Shown in pieces: positions 1 through 10,758 of a DNA stretch of 64,000 nucleotides (its first letter is position 1; the number at the start of each line of letters is the position of its first letter). The DNA is from Stappia albiluteola (GTDB lineage: Bacteria; Pseudomonadota; Alphaproteobacteria; Rhizobiales; Stappiaceae), in the NCBI RefSeq assembly GCF_014050225.1, contig NZ_JACFXV010000054.1, positions 1 to 64,000 of the forward strand, read 5' to 3'. The notes under the pieces are model-generated. The model made no database searches. It was not told the DNA's origin and saw nothing but the letters and a program-made list of their open reading frames with translations. The translations under genes and the position numbers were made by a program.

Positions 1-3
1 CCG

Positions 4-1179
<1,176 letters not shown>

Positions 1180-1186
1180 TCCACGG

Positions 1187-1230
1187 ACGAGGGGCGCCCG
1201 AGGCCCGATCCTGGGGCGCCTTCGTCTTTT
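1187..1230 (+). terminator. Hairpin with T-tract between tuf and rpsJ
   Basis: Arms 1187-1199 and 1213-1225 pair over 12 positions with one bulged G and one G-T wobble, and are followed by TTTT at 1227-1230. It sits directly after the tuf stop codon and 12 bases before the rpsJ ATG. It could terminate part of the tuf transcripts, so that tuf is made in excess of the ribosomal proteins, or act as an attenuator. Confidence 0.6.
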
Positions 1231-1242
1231 GGGGACTGAGAC

Positions 1243-1551
1243 ATGAACGGTCAAAACATTCGGATCCGCCTCAAGGCGTTCGACCACCGTGTTCTCGACG
1301 CGTCTACGCGCGAGATCGTTAACACGGCGAAGCGGACCGGTGCACAAGTGCGCGGTCCTGTACCGCTGCCGACGCGGATCGAGAAGTACACCGTGCTTCG
1401 CGGCCCGCATATCGACAAGAAGAGCCGTGATCAGTTCGAGATGCGCACTCACAAGCGCCTCCTCGACATCGTTGATCCGACGCCCCAGACCGTCGACGCT
1501 TTGATGAAGCTCGACCTGGCTGCTGGCGTTGACGTCGAGATCAAGCTGTAA
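1243..1551 (+). CDS. rpsJ: 30S ribosomal protein S10
   Basis: S10 of the small-subunit head, which also acts with NusB in antitermination complexes. It has 102 residues, the usual size, beginning [16 protein letters not shown] with the typical HKR segment in the middle. It is the first gene of the S10 block proper and follows the tuf hairpin. The ATG is preceded by an A/G-rich stretch (ggggactgagac). Confidence 0.97.
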   Translation: MNGQNIRIRLKAFDHRVLDASTREIVNTAKRTGAQVRGPVPLPTRIEKYTVLRGPHIDKKSRDQFEMRTHKRLLDIVDPTPQTVDALMKLDLAAGVDVEIKL

Positions 1552-1574
1552 GGCGCTCACAAGGGGACACGCCG

Positions 1575-2294
1575 ATGCGTTCTGGAGTGATCGCACAGAA
1601 GGTGGGTATGACCCGCATCTACAACGATGCGGGAGAGCAGGTGCCGGTGACGGTTCTGAAGCTCGAAAACTGTCAGGTCGTTGCCCACCGGACGGAAGAG
1701 AAGAATGGCTACACCGCGCTGCAGGTCGGCGTCGGTACGGCCAAGGTGAAGAACACGCCCAAGGCCCTGCGCGGACATTTCGCGACGGCCAAGGTCGAGC
1801 CGAAGCGCAAGGTCGCCGAGTTCCGCGTGTCGACCGACAACCTCATCGACGTGGGCGCGGAGATCACTGCCGACCACTTCGTCGAGGGGCAGTTCGTCGA
1901 CGTCACGGGCACCTCGATCGGTAAGGGTTTCGCCGGTGCCATGAAGCGGCACAATTTCGGCGGCCTTCGAGCGACGCACGGTGTGTCCGTCTCTCACCGC
2001 AGCCATGGTTCGACTGGCGGTCGCCAGGATCCGGGCAAGGTGTTCAAGGGCAAGAAGATGGCCGGCCACATGGGTGCCGAGCGCGTCACCACGCAGAACC
2101 TCAAGGTCGCCCGGACGGATGTCGAGCGCGGCCTGATCATGATCGAGGGTTCGGTTCCCGGCGCCAAGGGCGGCTGGATCCTGATCCGCGACGCGGTCAA
2201 GAAGGCTCTGCCGCAGGGCGTTCCGCAGCCGGGCGCGTTCCGCATGCCGGCTGTTGCCGACAGCGTGGCGGTTGCCGAGAAGGAGAGTGAGTGA
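1575..2294 (+). CDS. rplC: 50S ribosomal protein L3
   Basis: Early-assembling 23S rRNA-binding protein whose long loop reaches towards the peptidyltransferase centre. It has 239 residues, longer than the roughly 210 of enterobacterial L3; the extra length is an acidic and Ala/Val-rich C-terminal tail as in other rhizobia. The core carries [16 protein letters not shown] in the loop region. The start is supported by an aagggga Shine-Dalgarno stretch. The stop overlaps the rplD start (TGATG). Confidence 0.97.
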   Translation: MRSGVIAQKVGMTRIYNDAGEQVPVTVLKLENCQVVAHRTEEKNGYTALQVGVGTAKVKNTPKALRGHFATAKVEPKRKVAEFRVSTDNLIDVGAEITADHFVEGQFVDVTGTSIGKGFAGAMKRHNFGGLRATHGVSVSHRSHGSTGGRQDPGKVFKGKKMAGHMGAERVTTQNLKVARTDVERGLIMIEGSVPGAKGGWILIRDAVKKALPQGVPQPGAFRMPAVADSVAVAEKESE

Positions 2295-2914
2295 TGGAAC
2301 TCGAGGTAAAGACCCTCGACGGCGCCAGCGCCGGTTCGATCACCGTGTCTGACGAGATCTTTGGTCTCGACCCGCGCGTCGATCTGATCCATCGCGTGGT
2401 CCGCTGGCAGCTCGCCAAGCGTCAGGCCGGTACCCACAAGTCGCTGGGCCGCTCCGAGGTCACTGGCACGACGAAGAAGTTCGTCCGCCAGAAGGGCACC
2501 GGCGGCGCGCGTCACGGCAACCGAAAGGCCCCGCAGTTCCGCGGCGGCGGCAAGGCGTTCGGCCCGGTCGTCCGCAGCCATGAGCACGACCTTCCCAAGA
2601 AGGTCCGTGCGCTCGGCCTGAGGCACGCGCTCTCGGCCAAGGCGAAGGCGTCGAGCATCATCGTCGTCGATGCGGTGAATGCGGCGGAAGCCAAGACCAA
2701 GGCGGTCAAGGATCGTCTTGCCAAGCTTGGCCTGTCCAATGCGCTCGTCATCGACGGCGCCGATGTGGATGCGAATTTCCGCCTGGCGGCCCGCAATATC
2801 CCGGCGATCGACGTGCTGCCCGTCCAGGGCATCAACGTCTACGACATTGTCCGGCGCGACACGCTGGTTCTGACGAAGGCAGCGGTCACGGCGCTGGAGG
2901 AGCGGTTCAAATGA
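2294..2914 (+). CDS. rplD: 50S ribosomal protein L4
   Basis: Large-subunit protein lining the exit tunnel; in enterobacteria L4 also represses the S10 operon. It has 206 residues and the typical basic loop [20 protein letters not shown] chose ATG 2294, which overlaps the rplC stop by one base, over the GTG one codon upstream. Its stop overlaps the rplW start (ATGA), which implies coupled translation. Confidence 0.96.
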   Translation: MELEVKTLDGASAGSITVSDEIFGLDPRVDLIHRVVRWQLAKRQAGTHKSLGRSEVTGTTKKFVRQKGTGGARHGNRKAPQFRGGGKAFGPVVRSHEHDLPKKVRALGLRHALSAKAKASSIIVVDAVNAAEAKTKAVKDRLAKLGLSNALVIDGADVDANFRLAARNIPAIDVLPVQGINVYDIVRRDTLVLTKAAVTALEERFK

Positions 2915-3204
2915 GCGACCTCAAGCATTTCGATATCATCCGTTCGCCGGTGATTACCGAAAAGTCGACCGTGGCTTCCGAGCAGAACAAGGTCGTCTTC
3001 AAGGTCGCGAACAACGCGTCCAAGCCGGAAATCAAGGCTGCGGTCGAGGCGCTGTTCGGCGTCAAGGTCACGGCAGTGAACACGATCGTCCGCAAGGGCA
3101 AGGTCAAGCGTTTCAAGGGCCGCATCGGCCAGCAGTCCGACGTCAAGAAGGCGATCGTGACGCTGAAGGATGGCGACTCCATCGACGTGACGACGGGCCT
3201 GTGA
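2911..3204 (+). CDS. rplW: 50S ribosomal protein L23
   Basis: Protein at the tunnel exit and docking point for trigger factor and SRP. It has 97 residues, with [10 protein letters not shown] near the N-terminus and a basic segment [14 protein letters not shown]. It overlaps rplD by four bases and is 15 bases from rplB. Confidence 0.97.
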   Translation: MSDLKHFDIIRSPVITEKSTVASEQNKVVFKVANNASKPEIKAAVEALFGVKVTAVNTIVRKGKVKRFKGRIGQQSDVKKAIVTLKDGDSIDVTTGL

Positions 3205-3219
3205 GGCGGAGTAGGATAG

Positions 3220-4053
3220 ATGGCACTCAAGACCTTTAATCCCACATCGCCGGGCCGTCGCCAGCTGGTGCAGGTGGACCGCTCCGGCCTCTGGAAGGGC
3301 AAGCCGGTCAAGACGCTGACCGAAGGCCTGAGCAAGTCCGGCGGTCGCAACAACCTCGGCCGTCGCACGTCGCCGAACCGCGGTGGCGGTCACAAGCGGA
3401 CCTACCGCCTGATCGATTTCCGCCGCAACAAGCACGACGTCGTCGCGACCGTCGAACGGCTGGAATACGATCCGAACCGGACCGCGTTCATCGCGCTCAT
3501 CAAGTATGAGGACGGTGAACTGGCCTACATCCTGGCGCCTCAGCGCCTGGGCGAGGGCGACAAGGTCGTCGCCGGCCAGTCCGTCGACGTGAAGCCGGGC
3601 AACGCCATGCCGCTTGCCTCGATCCCTGTCGGCACGCTGGTCCACAATGTCGAGCTGAAGCCCGGCAAGGGCGGTCAGCTCGCCCGGTCCGCCGGCGCCT
3701 ATGCCCAGATCGTGGGCCGCGACCAGGGCTACACCACGCTTCGCCTGATGTCGGGCGAGCAGCGTCGGGTCCTCGGCACGTGCTTTGCGACCGTCGGCGC
3801 GGTGTCCAACCCGGATCACGGCAACATCAACCTTGGCAAGGCCGGCCGTTCGCGCTGGCTGGGCCGTACCCCGCATGTCCGCGGCGTCGCGATGAACCCG
3901 GTCGACCATCCGCACGGCGGTGGTGAAGGCCGCACCTCCGGCGGCCGTCACCCGGTCACCCCGTGGGGTAAGCCGACCAAAGGCAAGCGCACGCGCAGCA
4001 ACAAGGCGACGGACAAGTTCATCGTCCGCAGCCGTCACGCGCGCAAGAAGTAA
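3220..4053 (+). CDS. rplB: 50S ribosomal protein L2
   Basis: Essential 23S rRNA-binding protein needed for subunit joining and peptidyl transfer. It has 277 residues, standard length. The invariant C-terminal segment [18 protein letters not shown], which includes the conserved histidine near the peptidyltransferase centre, is present. The gene is preceded by ggcggagtaggat and followed 12 bases later by rpsS. Confidence 0.98.
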   Translation: MALKTFNPTSPGRRQLVQVDRSGLWKGKPVKTLTEGLSKSGGRNNLGRRTSPNRGGGHKRTYRLIDFRRNKHDVVATVERLEYDPNRTAFIALIKYEDGELAYILAPQRLGEGDKVVAGQSVDVKPGNAMPLASIPVGTLVHNVELKPGKGGQLARSAGAYAQIVGRDQGYTTLRLMSGEQRRVLGTCFATVGAVSNPDHGNINLGKAGRSRWLGRTPHVRGVAMNPVDHPHGGGEGRTSGGRHPVTPWGKPTKGKRTRSNKATDKFIVRSRHARKK

Positions 4054-4065
4054 GAGGGACCGACC

Positions 4066-4344
4066 ATGACACGTTCTGTTTGGAAGGGCCCGTTCGTCGA
4101 TGGCTTCCTTCTCACGAAGGCTGCGAAGGTTCGCGAATCCGGCCGCAACGAGATCATCAAGATCTGGAGCCGGCGCTCGACCATCCTGCCGCAGTTCGTT
4201 GGGCTGACCTTCGGCGTTTACAACGGCCAGAAGCACATCCCGGTTCTGGTGTCGGAAGACATGGTTGGGCACAAGTTCGGTGAGTTCTCGCCGACGCGCA
4301 CCTACTACGGTCACGGCGCCGACAAGAAGGCGAAGAGGAAGTAA
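4066..4344 (+). CDS. rpsS: 30S ribosomal protein S19
   Basis: Small-subunit head protein that contacts S13 and the A-site tRNA. It has 92 residues: [16 protein letters not shown] at the N-terminus and a C-terminal [13 protein letters not shown] segment, both family hallmarks. It is two bases from the rplV start. Confidence 0.97.
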   Translation: MTRSVWKGPFVDGFLLTKAAKVRESGRNEIIKIWSRRSTILPQFVGLTFGVYNGQKHIPVLVSEDMVGHKFGEFSPTRTYYGHGADKKAKRK

Positions 4345-4346
4345 CG

Positions 4347-4727
4347 ATGGGCAAGCCGAAGCGTGAGCGGGTGCTCGCCGACAACGAGGCCCGGGCAATG
4401 ACCCGCATGCTGCGCGTTTCCCCGCGCAAGCTGAACCTTGTCGCGGCTTCCATCCGTGGCAAGAAGGTGAGCTCGGCCCTGGCCGACCTGACCTTCTCCC
4501 GCAAGCGCATCGCCATTGACGTCAGGAAGACGCTCATGTCGGCGATTGCGAATGCGGAAAACAACCACGATCTCGACGTCGACAGCCTTGTGGTCGCCGA
4601 GGCGCATGTTGGCAAGGCTTTCGTGATCAAGCGGTTCCAGGCACGGGCCCGCGGCCGCGTCGGCCGGATCGAGAAGCCGTTCTCGAACCTGACCATTGTT
4701 GTCCGCGAAGTCGAGGAGACTGCCTGA
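4347..4727 (+). CDS. rplV: 50S ribosomal protein L22
   Basis: Tunnel-wall protein whose beta-hairpin narrows the exit tunnel. It has 126 residues; the conserved C-terminal hairpin region reads [19 protein letters not shown]. The stop codon shares one base with the rpsC start (TGATG). Confidence 0.97.
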   Translation: MGKPKRERVLADNEARAMTRMLRVSPRKLNLVAASIRGKKVSSALADLTFSRKRIAIDVRKTLMSAIANAENNHDLDVDSLVVAEAHVGKAFVIKRFQARARGRVGRIEKPFSNLTIVVREVEETA

Positions 4728-5455
4728 TGGGACAGAAAATCAATCCGATCGGTATGCGCCTCGGCATCAACCGCACCTGGGATTCGCGCTGGTACGCGGA
4801 CAAGGGCGAGTACGGCCAGCTGCTGCATGAAGACTTCAAGATCCGCGAGTACATCCTCAAGGAGCTGAAGCAGGCCGCGGTTTCCAAGGTCGTCATCGAA
4901 CGTCCGCACCGCAAGTGCCGCGTGACGATCCACTCGGGCCGCCCGGGCGTGATCATCGGCAAGAAGGGCGCCGACATCGAGAAGCTCCGCAAGGCGCTTT
5001 CGTCGATGACGTCCTCCGACGTGCACATCAACATCGTCGAAGTGCGCAAGCCCGAAATCGACGCGACGCTGGTCGCCGCTTCGATCGCCCAGCAGCTGGA
5101 GCGCCGCGTCGCGTTCCGCCGCGCCATGAAGCGCGCCGTGCAGTCGGCGATGCGGCTTGGCGCCCAGGGCATCCGCATCAACTGCGGCGGCCGTCTCGGC
5201 GGTGCGGAAATCGCCCGTCTGGAGTGGTATCGCGAAGGCCGGGTGCCGCTGCATACGCTTCGTGCCGATATCGATTACGGCACGGCGACGGCTCATACCG
5301 CCTATGGCGCCTGCGGCGTCAAGGTGTGGATCTTCAAGGGTGAGATCCTCGAGCATGATCCGATGGCTTCCGAGCGCCGCGCCAATGAAGGCGGCGATCA
5401 GGGGCAGGGTGGCGGCGGACGTCGCGACCGGGGTGATCGCGAGCGTGCTGCCTGA
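4727..5455 (+). CDS. rpsC: 30S ribosomal protein S3
   Basis: mRNA-entry protein with helicase activity together with S4 and S5. It has 242 residues. The KH-type GxxG loop is visible as [12 protein letters not shown] around residues 80-91. The C-terminus is a Gly/Arg/Asp-rich tail. It is coupled to rplV by a one-base overlap. Confidence 0.97.
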   Translation: MGQKINPIGMRLGINRTWDSRWYADKGEYGQLLHEDFKIREYILKELKQAAVSKVVIERPHRKCRVTIHSGRPGVIIGKKGADIEKLRKALSSMTSSDVHINIVEVRKPEIDATLVAASIAQQLERRVAFRRAMKRAVQSAMRLGAQGIRINCGGRLGGAEIARLEWYREGRVPLHTLRADIDYGTATAHTAYGACGVKVWIFKGEILEHDPMASERRANEGGDQGQGGGGRRDRGDRERAA

Positions 5456-5501
5456 TAGGCAGCCGACCGCGTCGAGGCTATAGAGAAACGAGAGAGAAAC
5501 G

Positions 5502-5915
5502 ATGCTGCAGCCAAAGCGAACGAAGTTCCGCAAGCAGCACAAGGGCCGCATCCACGGCGTCGCCAAGGGTGGTACCGATCTCAATTTCGGCGCCTTCGGC
5601 CTGAAGGCGGTGGAGCCGGAGCGCATCACAGCGCGCCAGATCGAGGCAGCCCGTCGTGCCATGACCCGTCACATGAAGCGTGCGGGTCGCGTCTGGATCC
5701 GCATCTTCCCGGACGTGCCGGTTACGAAGAAGCCGACCGAAGTGCGCATGGGTAAGGGCAAGGGCTCGGTTGAATACTGGGCGTGCCGCGTGAAACCCGG
5801 CCGCGTCATGTTCGAAATCGACGGCGTTTCCGAAGAGATCGCGCGCGAGGCCATGCGCCTGGCCGCGGCCAAGCTGCCGATCAAGTGCCGTTTCGTTCAG
5901 CGCATCGCTGAGTGA
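5502..5915 (+). CDS. rplP: 50S ribosomal protein L16
   Basis: Protein near the A-site tRNA elbow and the 5S rRNA, needed for late 50S assembly. It has 137 residues and begins [16 protein letters not shown] with the MGKGKG segment characteristic of L16. The spacing from rpsC is 46 bases, with a gagagaaac Shine-Dalgarno stretch. Confidence 0.97.
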   Translation: MLQPKRTKFRKQHKGRIHGVAKGGTDLNFGAFGLKAVEPERITARQIEAARRAMTRHMKRAGRVWIRIFPDVPVTKKPTEVRMGKGKGSVEYWACRVKPGRVMFEIDGVSEEIAREAMRLAAAKLPIKCRFVQRIAE

Positions 5916-5937
5916 CGCACGTTCCAGGAGAAAAGCC

Positions 5938-6132
5938 ATGAAGGCGACGGACGTTCGGGCAAAGACCGAAGACGAGCTCAAGACCGAGCTCGAGACGCTG
6001 AAGAAGGAGCAGTTCAACCTGCGCTTCCAGCGTGCCACGGGCCAGCTCGAAAACACGGCGCGGGTACGGCAGGTTCGCCGTGACATCGCGCGGATTCAAA
6101 CAATCATGCGCGACAAGCGCGTGGGCGCGTAA
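5938..6132 (+). CDS. rpmC: 50S ribosomal protein L29
   Basis: Small helical-hairpin protein at the tunnel exit, a contact for signal recognition particle. It has 64 residues, with [18 protein letters not shown] as the family signature. The RBS ccaggagaaaagcc is strong. It is 10 bases upstream of rpsQ. Confidence 0.96.
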   Translation: MKATDVRAKTEDELKTELETLKKEQFNLRFQRATGQLENTARVRQVRRDIARIQTIMRDKRVGA

Positions 6133-6142
6133 GGAGACAGCG

Positions 6143-6385
6143 ATGCCGAAACGCGTGCTGCAGGGCGTCGTCGTCAGCGACGCCAACGACAAGACGGTCA
6201 CGGTTCTCGTGGAGCGCCGCTTCACGCACCCGCTTCTGAAGAAGACTGTCCGCCGCTCGAAGAAGTATCGGGCGCACGACGAGAATAACCAGTACAAGGT
6301 TGGCGACACCGTTCAGATCGAAGAGTGTGCGCCGATCTCGAAGTCGAAAAGTTGGGTCGTGGTCGAAATTCCGGTCGCGAACTGA
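6143..6385 (+). CDS. rpsQ: 30S ribosomal protein S17
   Basis: OB-fold 16S rRNA-binding protein. It has 80 residues beginning [12 protein letters not shown]. The open frame extends upstream inside rpmC, but ATG 6143 follows an aaggagacag Shine-Dalgarno and gives the normal family length. The conserved [10 protein letters not shown] segment is present. Confidence 0.96.
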   Translation: MPKRVLQGVVVSDANDKTVTVLVERRFTHPLLKKTVRRSKKYRAHDENNQYKVGDTVQIEECAPISKSKSWVVVEIPVAN

Positions 6386-6441
6386 GGTGAGCTTGCGGTG
6401 CTCCGCTCTGGAGCACTGGAAAGAGAACAAGGCAGCCAGTC

Positions 6442-6810
6442 ATGATTCAGATGCAAACAAACCTCGACGTGGCGGACAATTCCGGCGCCCGTCGTGTCAT
6501 GTGCATCAAGGTGCTCGGCGGCTCCAAGCGGAAGTATGCCAGCGTTGGCGACATCATCGTCGTCAGCGTCAAGGAAGCTAACCCGCGCGGCCGCGTGAAG
6601 AAGGGCGACGTGATGAAGGCGGTCGTCGTGCGCACGGCGAAGGACATTCGCCGCGCCGATGGATCGGTGATCCGGTTCGACCGCAATGCGGCCGTTCTGG
6701 TCAACAACAACAAGGAGCCGATCGGCACCCGTATCTTCGGGCCGGTTCCGCGTGAGCTTCGTGCGAAAAACCACATGAAGATCATTTCGCTTGCACCGGA
6801 GGTGCTCTAA
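6442..6810 (+). CDS. rplN: 50S ribosomal protein L14
   Basis: Protein at the intersubunit interface and the binding site of the silencing factor RsfS. It has 122 residues, starting [17 protein letters not shown], the invariant family N-terminus. The stop TAA shares its last base with the rplX ATG. A 56-base leader separates it from rpsQ. Confidence 0.97.
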   Translation: MIQMQTNLDVADNSGARRVMCIKVLGGSKRKYASVGDIIVVSVKEANPRGRVKKGDVMKAVVVRTAKDIRRADGSVIRFDRNAAVLVNNNKEPIGTRIFGPVPRELRAKNHMKIISLAPEVL

Positions 6811-7127
6811 TGGCCGCGAAGATCAAGAAAGGCGACACCGTCGTCGTGCTGACCGGTCGTGACAAGGGCAAGACCGGCGAAGTTATCCAGATGCTGCCGG
6901 CTGAAGACCGGGCTGTTGTGCGTGGCGTGAACCTGGTGCGTCGTCACCAGCGCCAGACCGCTCAGACCGAAGGTGGCATCATCACCAAGGAAGCGCCGAT
7001 TCACGTGTCGAACATCGCGATCGCCGATCCCAAGGACGGCAAGCCGTCCCGCGTCGGCTTCAAGATCAAGGAAGACGGCACGAAGATTCGCGTGGCCAAG
7101 CGTTCGGGAGATCTGATCGATGGCTGA
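6810..7127 (+). CDS. rplX: 50S ribosomal protein L24
   Basis: Assembly-initiator protein binding the 5' end of 23S rRNA. It has 105 residues, with a KOW motif ([20 protein letters not shown]) near the N-terminus. It overlaps rplN by one base and rplE by eight, so translation is probably coupled on both sides. Confidence 0.97.
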   Translation: MAAKIKKGDTVVVLTGRDKGKTGEVIQMLPAEDRAVVRGVNLVRRHQRQTAQTEGGIITKEAPIHVSNIAIADPKDGKPSRVGFKIKEDGTKIRVAKRSGDLIDG

Positions 7128-7677
7128 TACGAACTACGTGCCGCGGCTGAAGACGCACTACCTCGACGTGGTGCGGCCGCAGCTCCAGGAAAAGTTCGGG
7201 TATTCGAACCCGATGAAGATCCCGTCGATCGAAAAGATCGTGCTCAACATGGGCGTGGGCGAGGCTGTCGCCGACAGCAAGAAGGCGAAGATCGCCGCCG
7301 ACGACCTGATGGCGATCGCTGGCCAGAAGCCGGTCATTACACGGGCGACCAAGTCCATCGCGACCTTCAAGGTGCGCGAGGGAATGCCGCTCGGTACCAA
7401 GGTGACCCTGCGCCGTGAGCGTATGTACGAGTTCCTGGATCGCCTGATCACGATCGCGCTGCCGCGCGTTCGCGACTTTCGCGGCCTGAACCCGAAGAGC
7501 TTTGACGGTCGTGGCAACTACGCCATGGGTATCAAGGAGCATATCGTTTTCCCGGAAATCAACTACGACAAGGTTGATCAGATCTGGGGCCTGGACGTGG
7601 TCGTCTGCACCACGGCTGAAAACGATGATGAGGCGCGCGAGCTGCTGCGCGCGTTCAACTTCCCGTTCCGCAAATAA
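7120..7677 (+). CDS. rplE: 50S ribosomal protein L5
   Basis: 5S rRNA-binding protein of the central protuberance. It has 185 residues; [14 protein letters not shown] and [12 protein letters not shown] are family signatures. The ATG lies inside the end of rplX (eight-base overlap). Confidence 0.97.
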   Translation: MADTNYVPRLKTHYLDVVRPQLQEKFGYSNPMKIPSIEKIVLNMGVGEAVADSKKAKIAADDLMAIAGQKPVITRATKSIATFKVREGMPLGTKVTLRRERMYEFLDRLITIALPRVRDFRGLNPKSFDGRGNYAMGIKEHIVFPEINYDKVDQIWGLDVVVCTTAENDDEARELLRAFNFPFRK

Positions 7678-7709
7678 GCGACGATACGGGAAAGGAACGA
7701 GGATCCACG

Positions 7710-8015
7710 ATGGCGAAGAAGAGCGCGATCGAGAAGAACAAGCGGCGCGAGCGTCTTGTCAAGAAGTATGCCGAGAAGCGCGCGGCCCTGAAGGCGATGG
7801 CGAAGGACGAAAGCCTTTCGCTTGAGGAGCGTTTCAACGCACGCCTCAAGCTGGCGAGCCTGCCGCGCAACTCGTCGGCGGTGCGCGTGCGCAACCGCTG
7901 CGAGGTTACCGGCCGTCCGCGCGGTTTCTACCGCAAGCTGAAGATGTCGCGCGTTGCGCTGCGCGAGCTTGGCTCGCTGGGGCTCATCCCCGGCCTCGTC
8001 AAGTCGAGCTGGTAA
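7710..8015 (+). CDS. rpsN: 30S ribosomal protein S14, zinc-independent form
   Basis: Small-subunit head protein. It has 101 residues and belongs to the long type without the CxxC zinc knuckle; the conserved [12 protein letters not shown] segment is present. The RBS aaaggaacgagg lies eight bases before the ATG. It is 12 bases upstream of rpsH. Confidence 0.97.
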   Translation: MAKKSAIEKNKRRERLVKKYAEKRAALKAMAKDESLSLEERFNARLKLASLPRNSSAVRVRNRCEVTGRPRGFYRKLKMSRVALRELGSLGLIPGLVKSSW

Positions 8016-8027
8016 GGAGAGACTCCC

Positions 8028-8426
8028 ATGGCGATTTCCGATCCTTTGGGGGATATGATCACCCGCATCCGCAACGCGCAGATGCGCCGCAAGACGAAGG
8101 TTTCCACACCTGCGTCGAAGCTGCGGGCGAGGGTGCTCGACGTTCTCCAGAAAGAAGGCTATATCCGCGGCTATTCGACCGTCGAATTCGACGGCGGCAA
8201 GTCGGAGCTTGAGATCGAGCTGAAGTATTTCGACGGCGAGCCGGTGATCCGCACCATCGAGCGGATCTCCAAGCCGGGCCGCCGCGTGTATTCCTCGGTC
8301 AAGAACATTCCGCACGTCAACAACGGCCTGGGCGTGTCGATCCTTTCGACGCCGCGGGGCGTGTTGAGCGACCACGAAGCTCGTGAGCAGAACGTGGGCG
8401 GTGAAGTGCTTTGCCGCGTCTTCTGA
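8028..8426 (+). CDS. rpsH: 30S ribosomal protein S8
   Basis: 16S central-domain binder; in enterobacteria S8 is the autogenous repressor of the spc operon. It has 132 residues. The C-terminal [20 protein letters not shown] is the family signature. The RBS aaggagagac is strong. Confidence 0.97.
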   Translation: MAISDPLGDMITRIRNAQMRRKTKVSTPASKLRARVLDVLQKEGYIRGYSTVEFDGGKSELEIELKYFDGEPVIRTIERISKPGRRVYSSVKNIPHVNNGLGVSILSTPRGVLSDHEAREQNVGGEVLCRVF

Positions 8427-8473
8427 CGCGGCATCGTGCCTGATTGTAAGATAAAACTGGACAGGTTGGTCAT

Positions 8474-9007
8474 ATGTCTCGCATTGGCAAAAAGCCAGTC
8501 CCCGTGCCTAGCGGGGTAACGGCAACGATCAACGGCCAGACGGTTGAGGTAAAGGGCCCGAAGGGAACGCTTTCCTTCGTGCTCAACGACCTCGTTCTGG
8601 CCGAAAAAACGGATGATGGCATCAAGATCGATCCGCGCGACGAATCGAAGCGCGCCCGATCCATGTGGGGCATGAGCCGCACGATGGTTGCCAATCTCAT
8701 CCATGGCGTCAGCAGTGGGTTCGAGAAGAAGCTCGAGATCACCGGCGTCGGTTACCGTGCCCAGGTTCAGGGACAGAACCTGCAGCTTGCGCTCGGCTTC
8801 TCGCATGACGTTCTGTACCCGATCCCGTCGGGTATCCAGATCCAGTGCCCGAAGCCGACGGAAATCCTGATTTCCGGTATCGACAAGCAGCAGGTCGGCC
8901 AGATCGCGGCCGAAATCCGCGAATTCAGGCCGCCCGAGCCGTACAAGGGCAAAGGCGTTCGCTATGCGGGTGAATACATCGCCCGCAAGGAAGGCAAGAA
9001 GAAGTAA
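8474..9007 (+). CDS. rplF: 50S ribosomal protein L6
   Basis: Protein near the factor-binding site of the large subunit. It has 177 residues, starting [15 protein letters not shown], with the C-terminal [12 protein letters not shown] segment. A 47-base spacer follows rpsH. Confidence 0.97.
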   Translation: MSRIGKKPVPVPSGVTATINGQTVEVKGPKGTLSFVLNDLVLAEKTDDGIKIDPRDESKRARSMWGMSRTMVANLIHGVSSGFEKKLEITGVGYRAQVQGQNLQLALGFSHDVLYPIPSGIQIQCPKPTEILISGIDKQQVGQIAAEIREFRPPEPYKGKGVRYAGEYIARKEGKKK

Positions 9008-9018
9008 CGGACCTGGTC

Positions 9019-9381
9019 ATGTCGAAGGGCAATTCAAGTTTCGAGCGTCGCCGCGATCGCGTCCGCCGCTCGCTCAAGAAGGTGGCGAACGGTCGTCCGC
9101 GCCTTTCCGTGTTCCGTTCGTCGAAGCAGATCTATGCACAGATCATCGACGACGAGCGGGGCCATACCGTAGCCTCTGCCTCAACGGTCGAGAAGGACGT
9201 CAAGGGTCAGCTCAAGACCGGCGCGGATTCGGCTGCGGCCGCCGCTGTCGGCAAGCTGATTGCCGAGCGCGCCAAGGCCGCCGGCGTCACCAAGGTCGTG
9301 TTCGACCGCGGTGGCTACTTGTTCCACGGCCGCGTGAAGGCGCTGGCCGATGCGGCACGCGAAGGCGGGCTGGAATTCTGA
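9019..9381 (+). CDS. rplR: 50S ribosomal protein L18
   Basis: 5S rRNA-binding protein of the central protuberance. It has 120 residues, with a basic N-terminus followed by [20 protein letters not shown] and a C-terminal [21 protein letters not shown] signature. It is 11 bases after rplF. Confidence 0.97.
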   Translation: MSKGNSSFERRRDRVRRSLKKVANGRPRLSVFRSSKQIYAQIIDDERGHTVASASTVEKDVKGQLKTGADSAAAAAVGKLIAERAKAAGVTKVVFDRGGYLFHGRVKALADAAREGGLEF

Positions 9382-9422
9382 CCAGCGTCGGGAGACGCTC
9401 TTAAGAACGGAAGACGGATATT

Positions 9423-9986
9423 ATGGCGAGACAGGACAAGCGGGAACGTGAAGAGCACGACAGCGAATTTGTCGACAAGCTCGTTCACATCAACCGCGTC
9501 GCTAAGGTGGTCAAGGGCGGCCGGCGGTTCGGGTTTGCCGCGCTCGTCGTCGTCGGCGACCAGAAGGGCCGCGTCGGCTTCGGCCACGGCAAGGCGCGCG
9601 AAGTGCCGGAAGCTATCCGCAAGGCAACCGAGGCTGCAAAGCGCAGCATGATCCGGGTCGCCCTGCGCGAAGGCCGCACGCTGCATCACGATGTCGAAGG
9701 CCGGCACGGCGCGGGCAAGGTCATTCTTCGTGCGGCTCCGGCCGGTACGGGTATCATTGCCGGCGGCCCGATGCGCGCCGTGTTCGAGACCCTCGGGGTC
9801 CAGGACGTGGTTGCGAAGTCGCTTGGCACTTCGAACCCCTACAACATGGTTCGCGCGACGTTCGACGCGCTGAAGCGTGAAGACAGCCCGCGTTCGGTCG
9901 CGGCGCGCCGTGGACTGAAGGTTTCGACCCTCCAGGCACGCCGTCGTGATAACGACGAGGCTCCGGCGGCTGCTGCCGAGGCTTGA
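9423..9986 (+). CDS. rpsE: 30S ribosomal protein S5
   Basis: Decoding-fidelity protein of the 30S body. It has 187 residues, somewhat longer than the enterobacterial form, with an acidic/basic N-terminal extension and an Ala-rich C-terminus. The double-stranded RNA-binding region with [18 protein letters not shown] is clear. Confidence 0.97.
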   Translation: MARQDKREREEHDSEFVDKLVHINRVAKVVKGGRRFGFAALVVVGDQKGRVGFGHGKAREVPEAIRKATEAAKRSMIRVALREGRTLHHDVEGRHGAGKVILRAAPAGTGIIAGGPMRAVFETLGVQDVVAKSLGTSNPYNMVRATFDALKREDSPRSVAARRGLKVSTLQARRRDNDEAPAAAAEA

Positions 9987-10028
9987 CCTCGGCGGCAACG
10001 CACACCAGCTTGAATGAGGGTTTGTTCC

Positions 10029-10223
10029 ATGGCGAACACCGAAAAGACCGTAACGGTCGAGCAGACGGGCAGCCCGATCCGGCGCCCGAAGGATCAGCGC
10101 GCGACGCTGATCGGCCTCGGCCTTAACAAGATGCACCGCCGTTCGACGCTGAAGGATACTCCTGAAGTGCGCGGCATGATCCGCAAGGTCCAGCATCTCG
10201 TGCGCGTCGTCGACGAGGCGTAA
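10029..10223 (+). CDS. rpmD: 50S ribosomal protein L30
   Basis: Small large-subunit protein of 64 residues. The open frame starts five codons earlier, but ATG 10029 gives [17 protein letters not shown] and the expected length. [10 protein letters not shown] is the family signature. It is 19 bases upstream of rplO. Confidence 0.95.
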   Translation: MANTEKTVTVEQTGSPIRRPKDQRATLIGLGLNKMHRRSTLKDTPEVRGMIRKVQHLVRVVDEA

Positions 10224-10242
10224 GGGATCCGGGAGAGAAACA

Positions 10243-10719
10243 ATGAAGCTCAACGAACTCCGGGATAATCCGGGCGCTTCCAAGGATCCGATCCGCGTCG
10301 GCCGTGGTATCGGCTCCGGCAAGGGCAAGACCGGCGGACGCGGCGTGAAGGGCCAGAAGTCCCGTTCGGGTGTGGCCATCAAGGGCTTTGAAGGCGGTCA
10401 GATGCCTCTGCATCGGCGCCTGCCGAAGCGCGGCTTCACCAACATCTTCGCCAAGTCCTACAATGTCGTTTCGCTTGGCCGCGTGCAGCAGGCTATCGAA
10501 GCCGGCAAGCTGGATGCGAAGGCCGTGGTGACGGCGGAGGCCCTGAAGGCCGCCGGCGTCGTGAAGCGACTGAAGGATGGCGTGCGCCTGCTTGCCGATG
10601 GCGAGCTGAAGGGTGCCGTCCAGTTTGAGATCGCCGGCGCATCCAAGGCCGCGATCGCCGCGGTCGAGAAGGCCGGCGGCAAGGTTACGATCCTGGGAGC
10701 TCAGGCCGAGGAGGCCTGA
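10243..10719 (+). CDS. rplO: 50S ribosomal protein L15
   Basis: Late-assembly large-subunit protein. It has 158 residues, with the Gly-rich N-terminal part [15 protein letters not shown]. The RBS ggatccgggagagaaac precedes the ATG. Its last codons form the left arm of a terminator-like hairpin that separates it from secY. Confidence 0.97.
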   Translation: MKLNELRDNPGASKDPIRVGRGIGSGKGKTGGRGVKGQKSRSGVAIKGFEGGQMPLHRRLPKRGFTNIFAKSYNVVSLGRVQQAIEAGKLDAKAVVTAEALKAAGVVKRLKDGVRLLADGELKGAVQFEIAGASKAAIAAVEKAGGKVTILGAQAEEA

Positions 10720-10727
10720 GCTTTTTT
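10699..10727 (+). terminator. Intrinsic-terminator-like hairpin between rplO and secY
   Basis: A perfect 9-bp stem (10699-10707 with 10713-10721) with a 5-base loop is followed directly by six T residues at 10722-10727. The left arm and loop are coding sequence of rplO. This meets the standard definition of a rho-independent terminator, inside what is normally one transcription unit. Confidence 0.75.
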
Positions 10728-10738
10728 CATTCGCGCAT

Positions 10739-10744
10739 TATAAT
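10739..10744 (+). promoter_or_regulatory. Consensus -10 element upstream of secY
   Basis: TATAAT lies 14 bases before the secY ATG and just after the rplO hairpin. The -35 region at a 17-base spacer is poor (CTGAGC). It could supply a weak secY-adk promoter downstream of the terminator. This is a sequence match only. Confidence 0.35.
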
Positions 10745-10758
10745 GACCGGAGCACGGT

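Noticed and set aside
2839-5662. Long minus-strand open frames of about 500 codons opposite rplW-rpsC
   Set aside because: They mirror ribosomal genes, have no RBS or recognisable domains, and show the Arg/Asp-rich composition that GC-rich antisense frames give.
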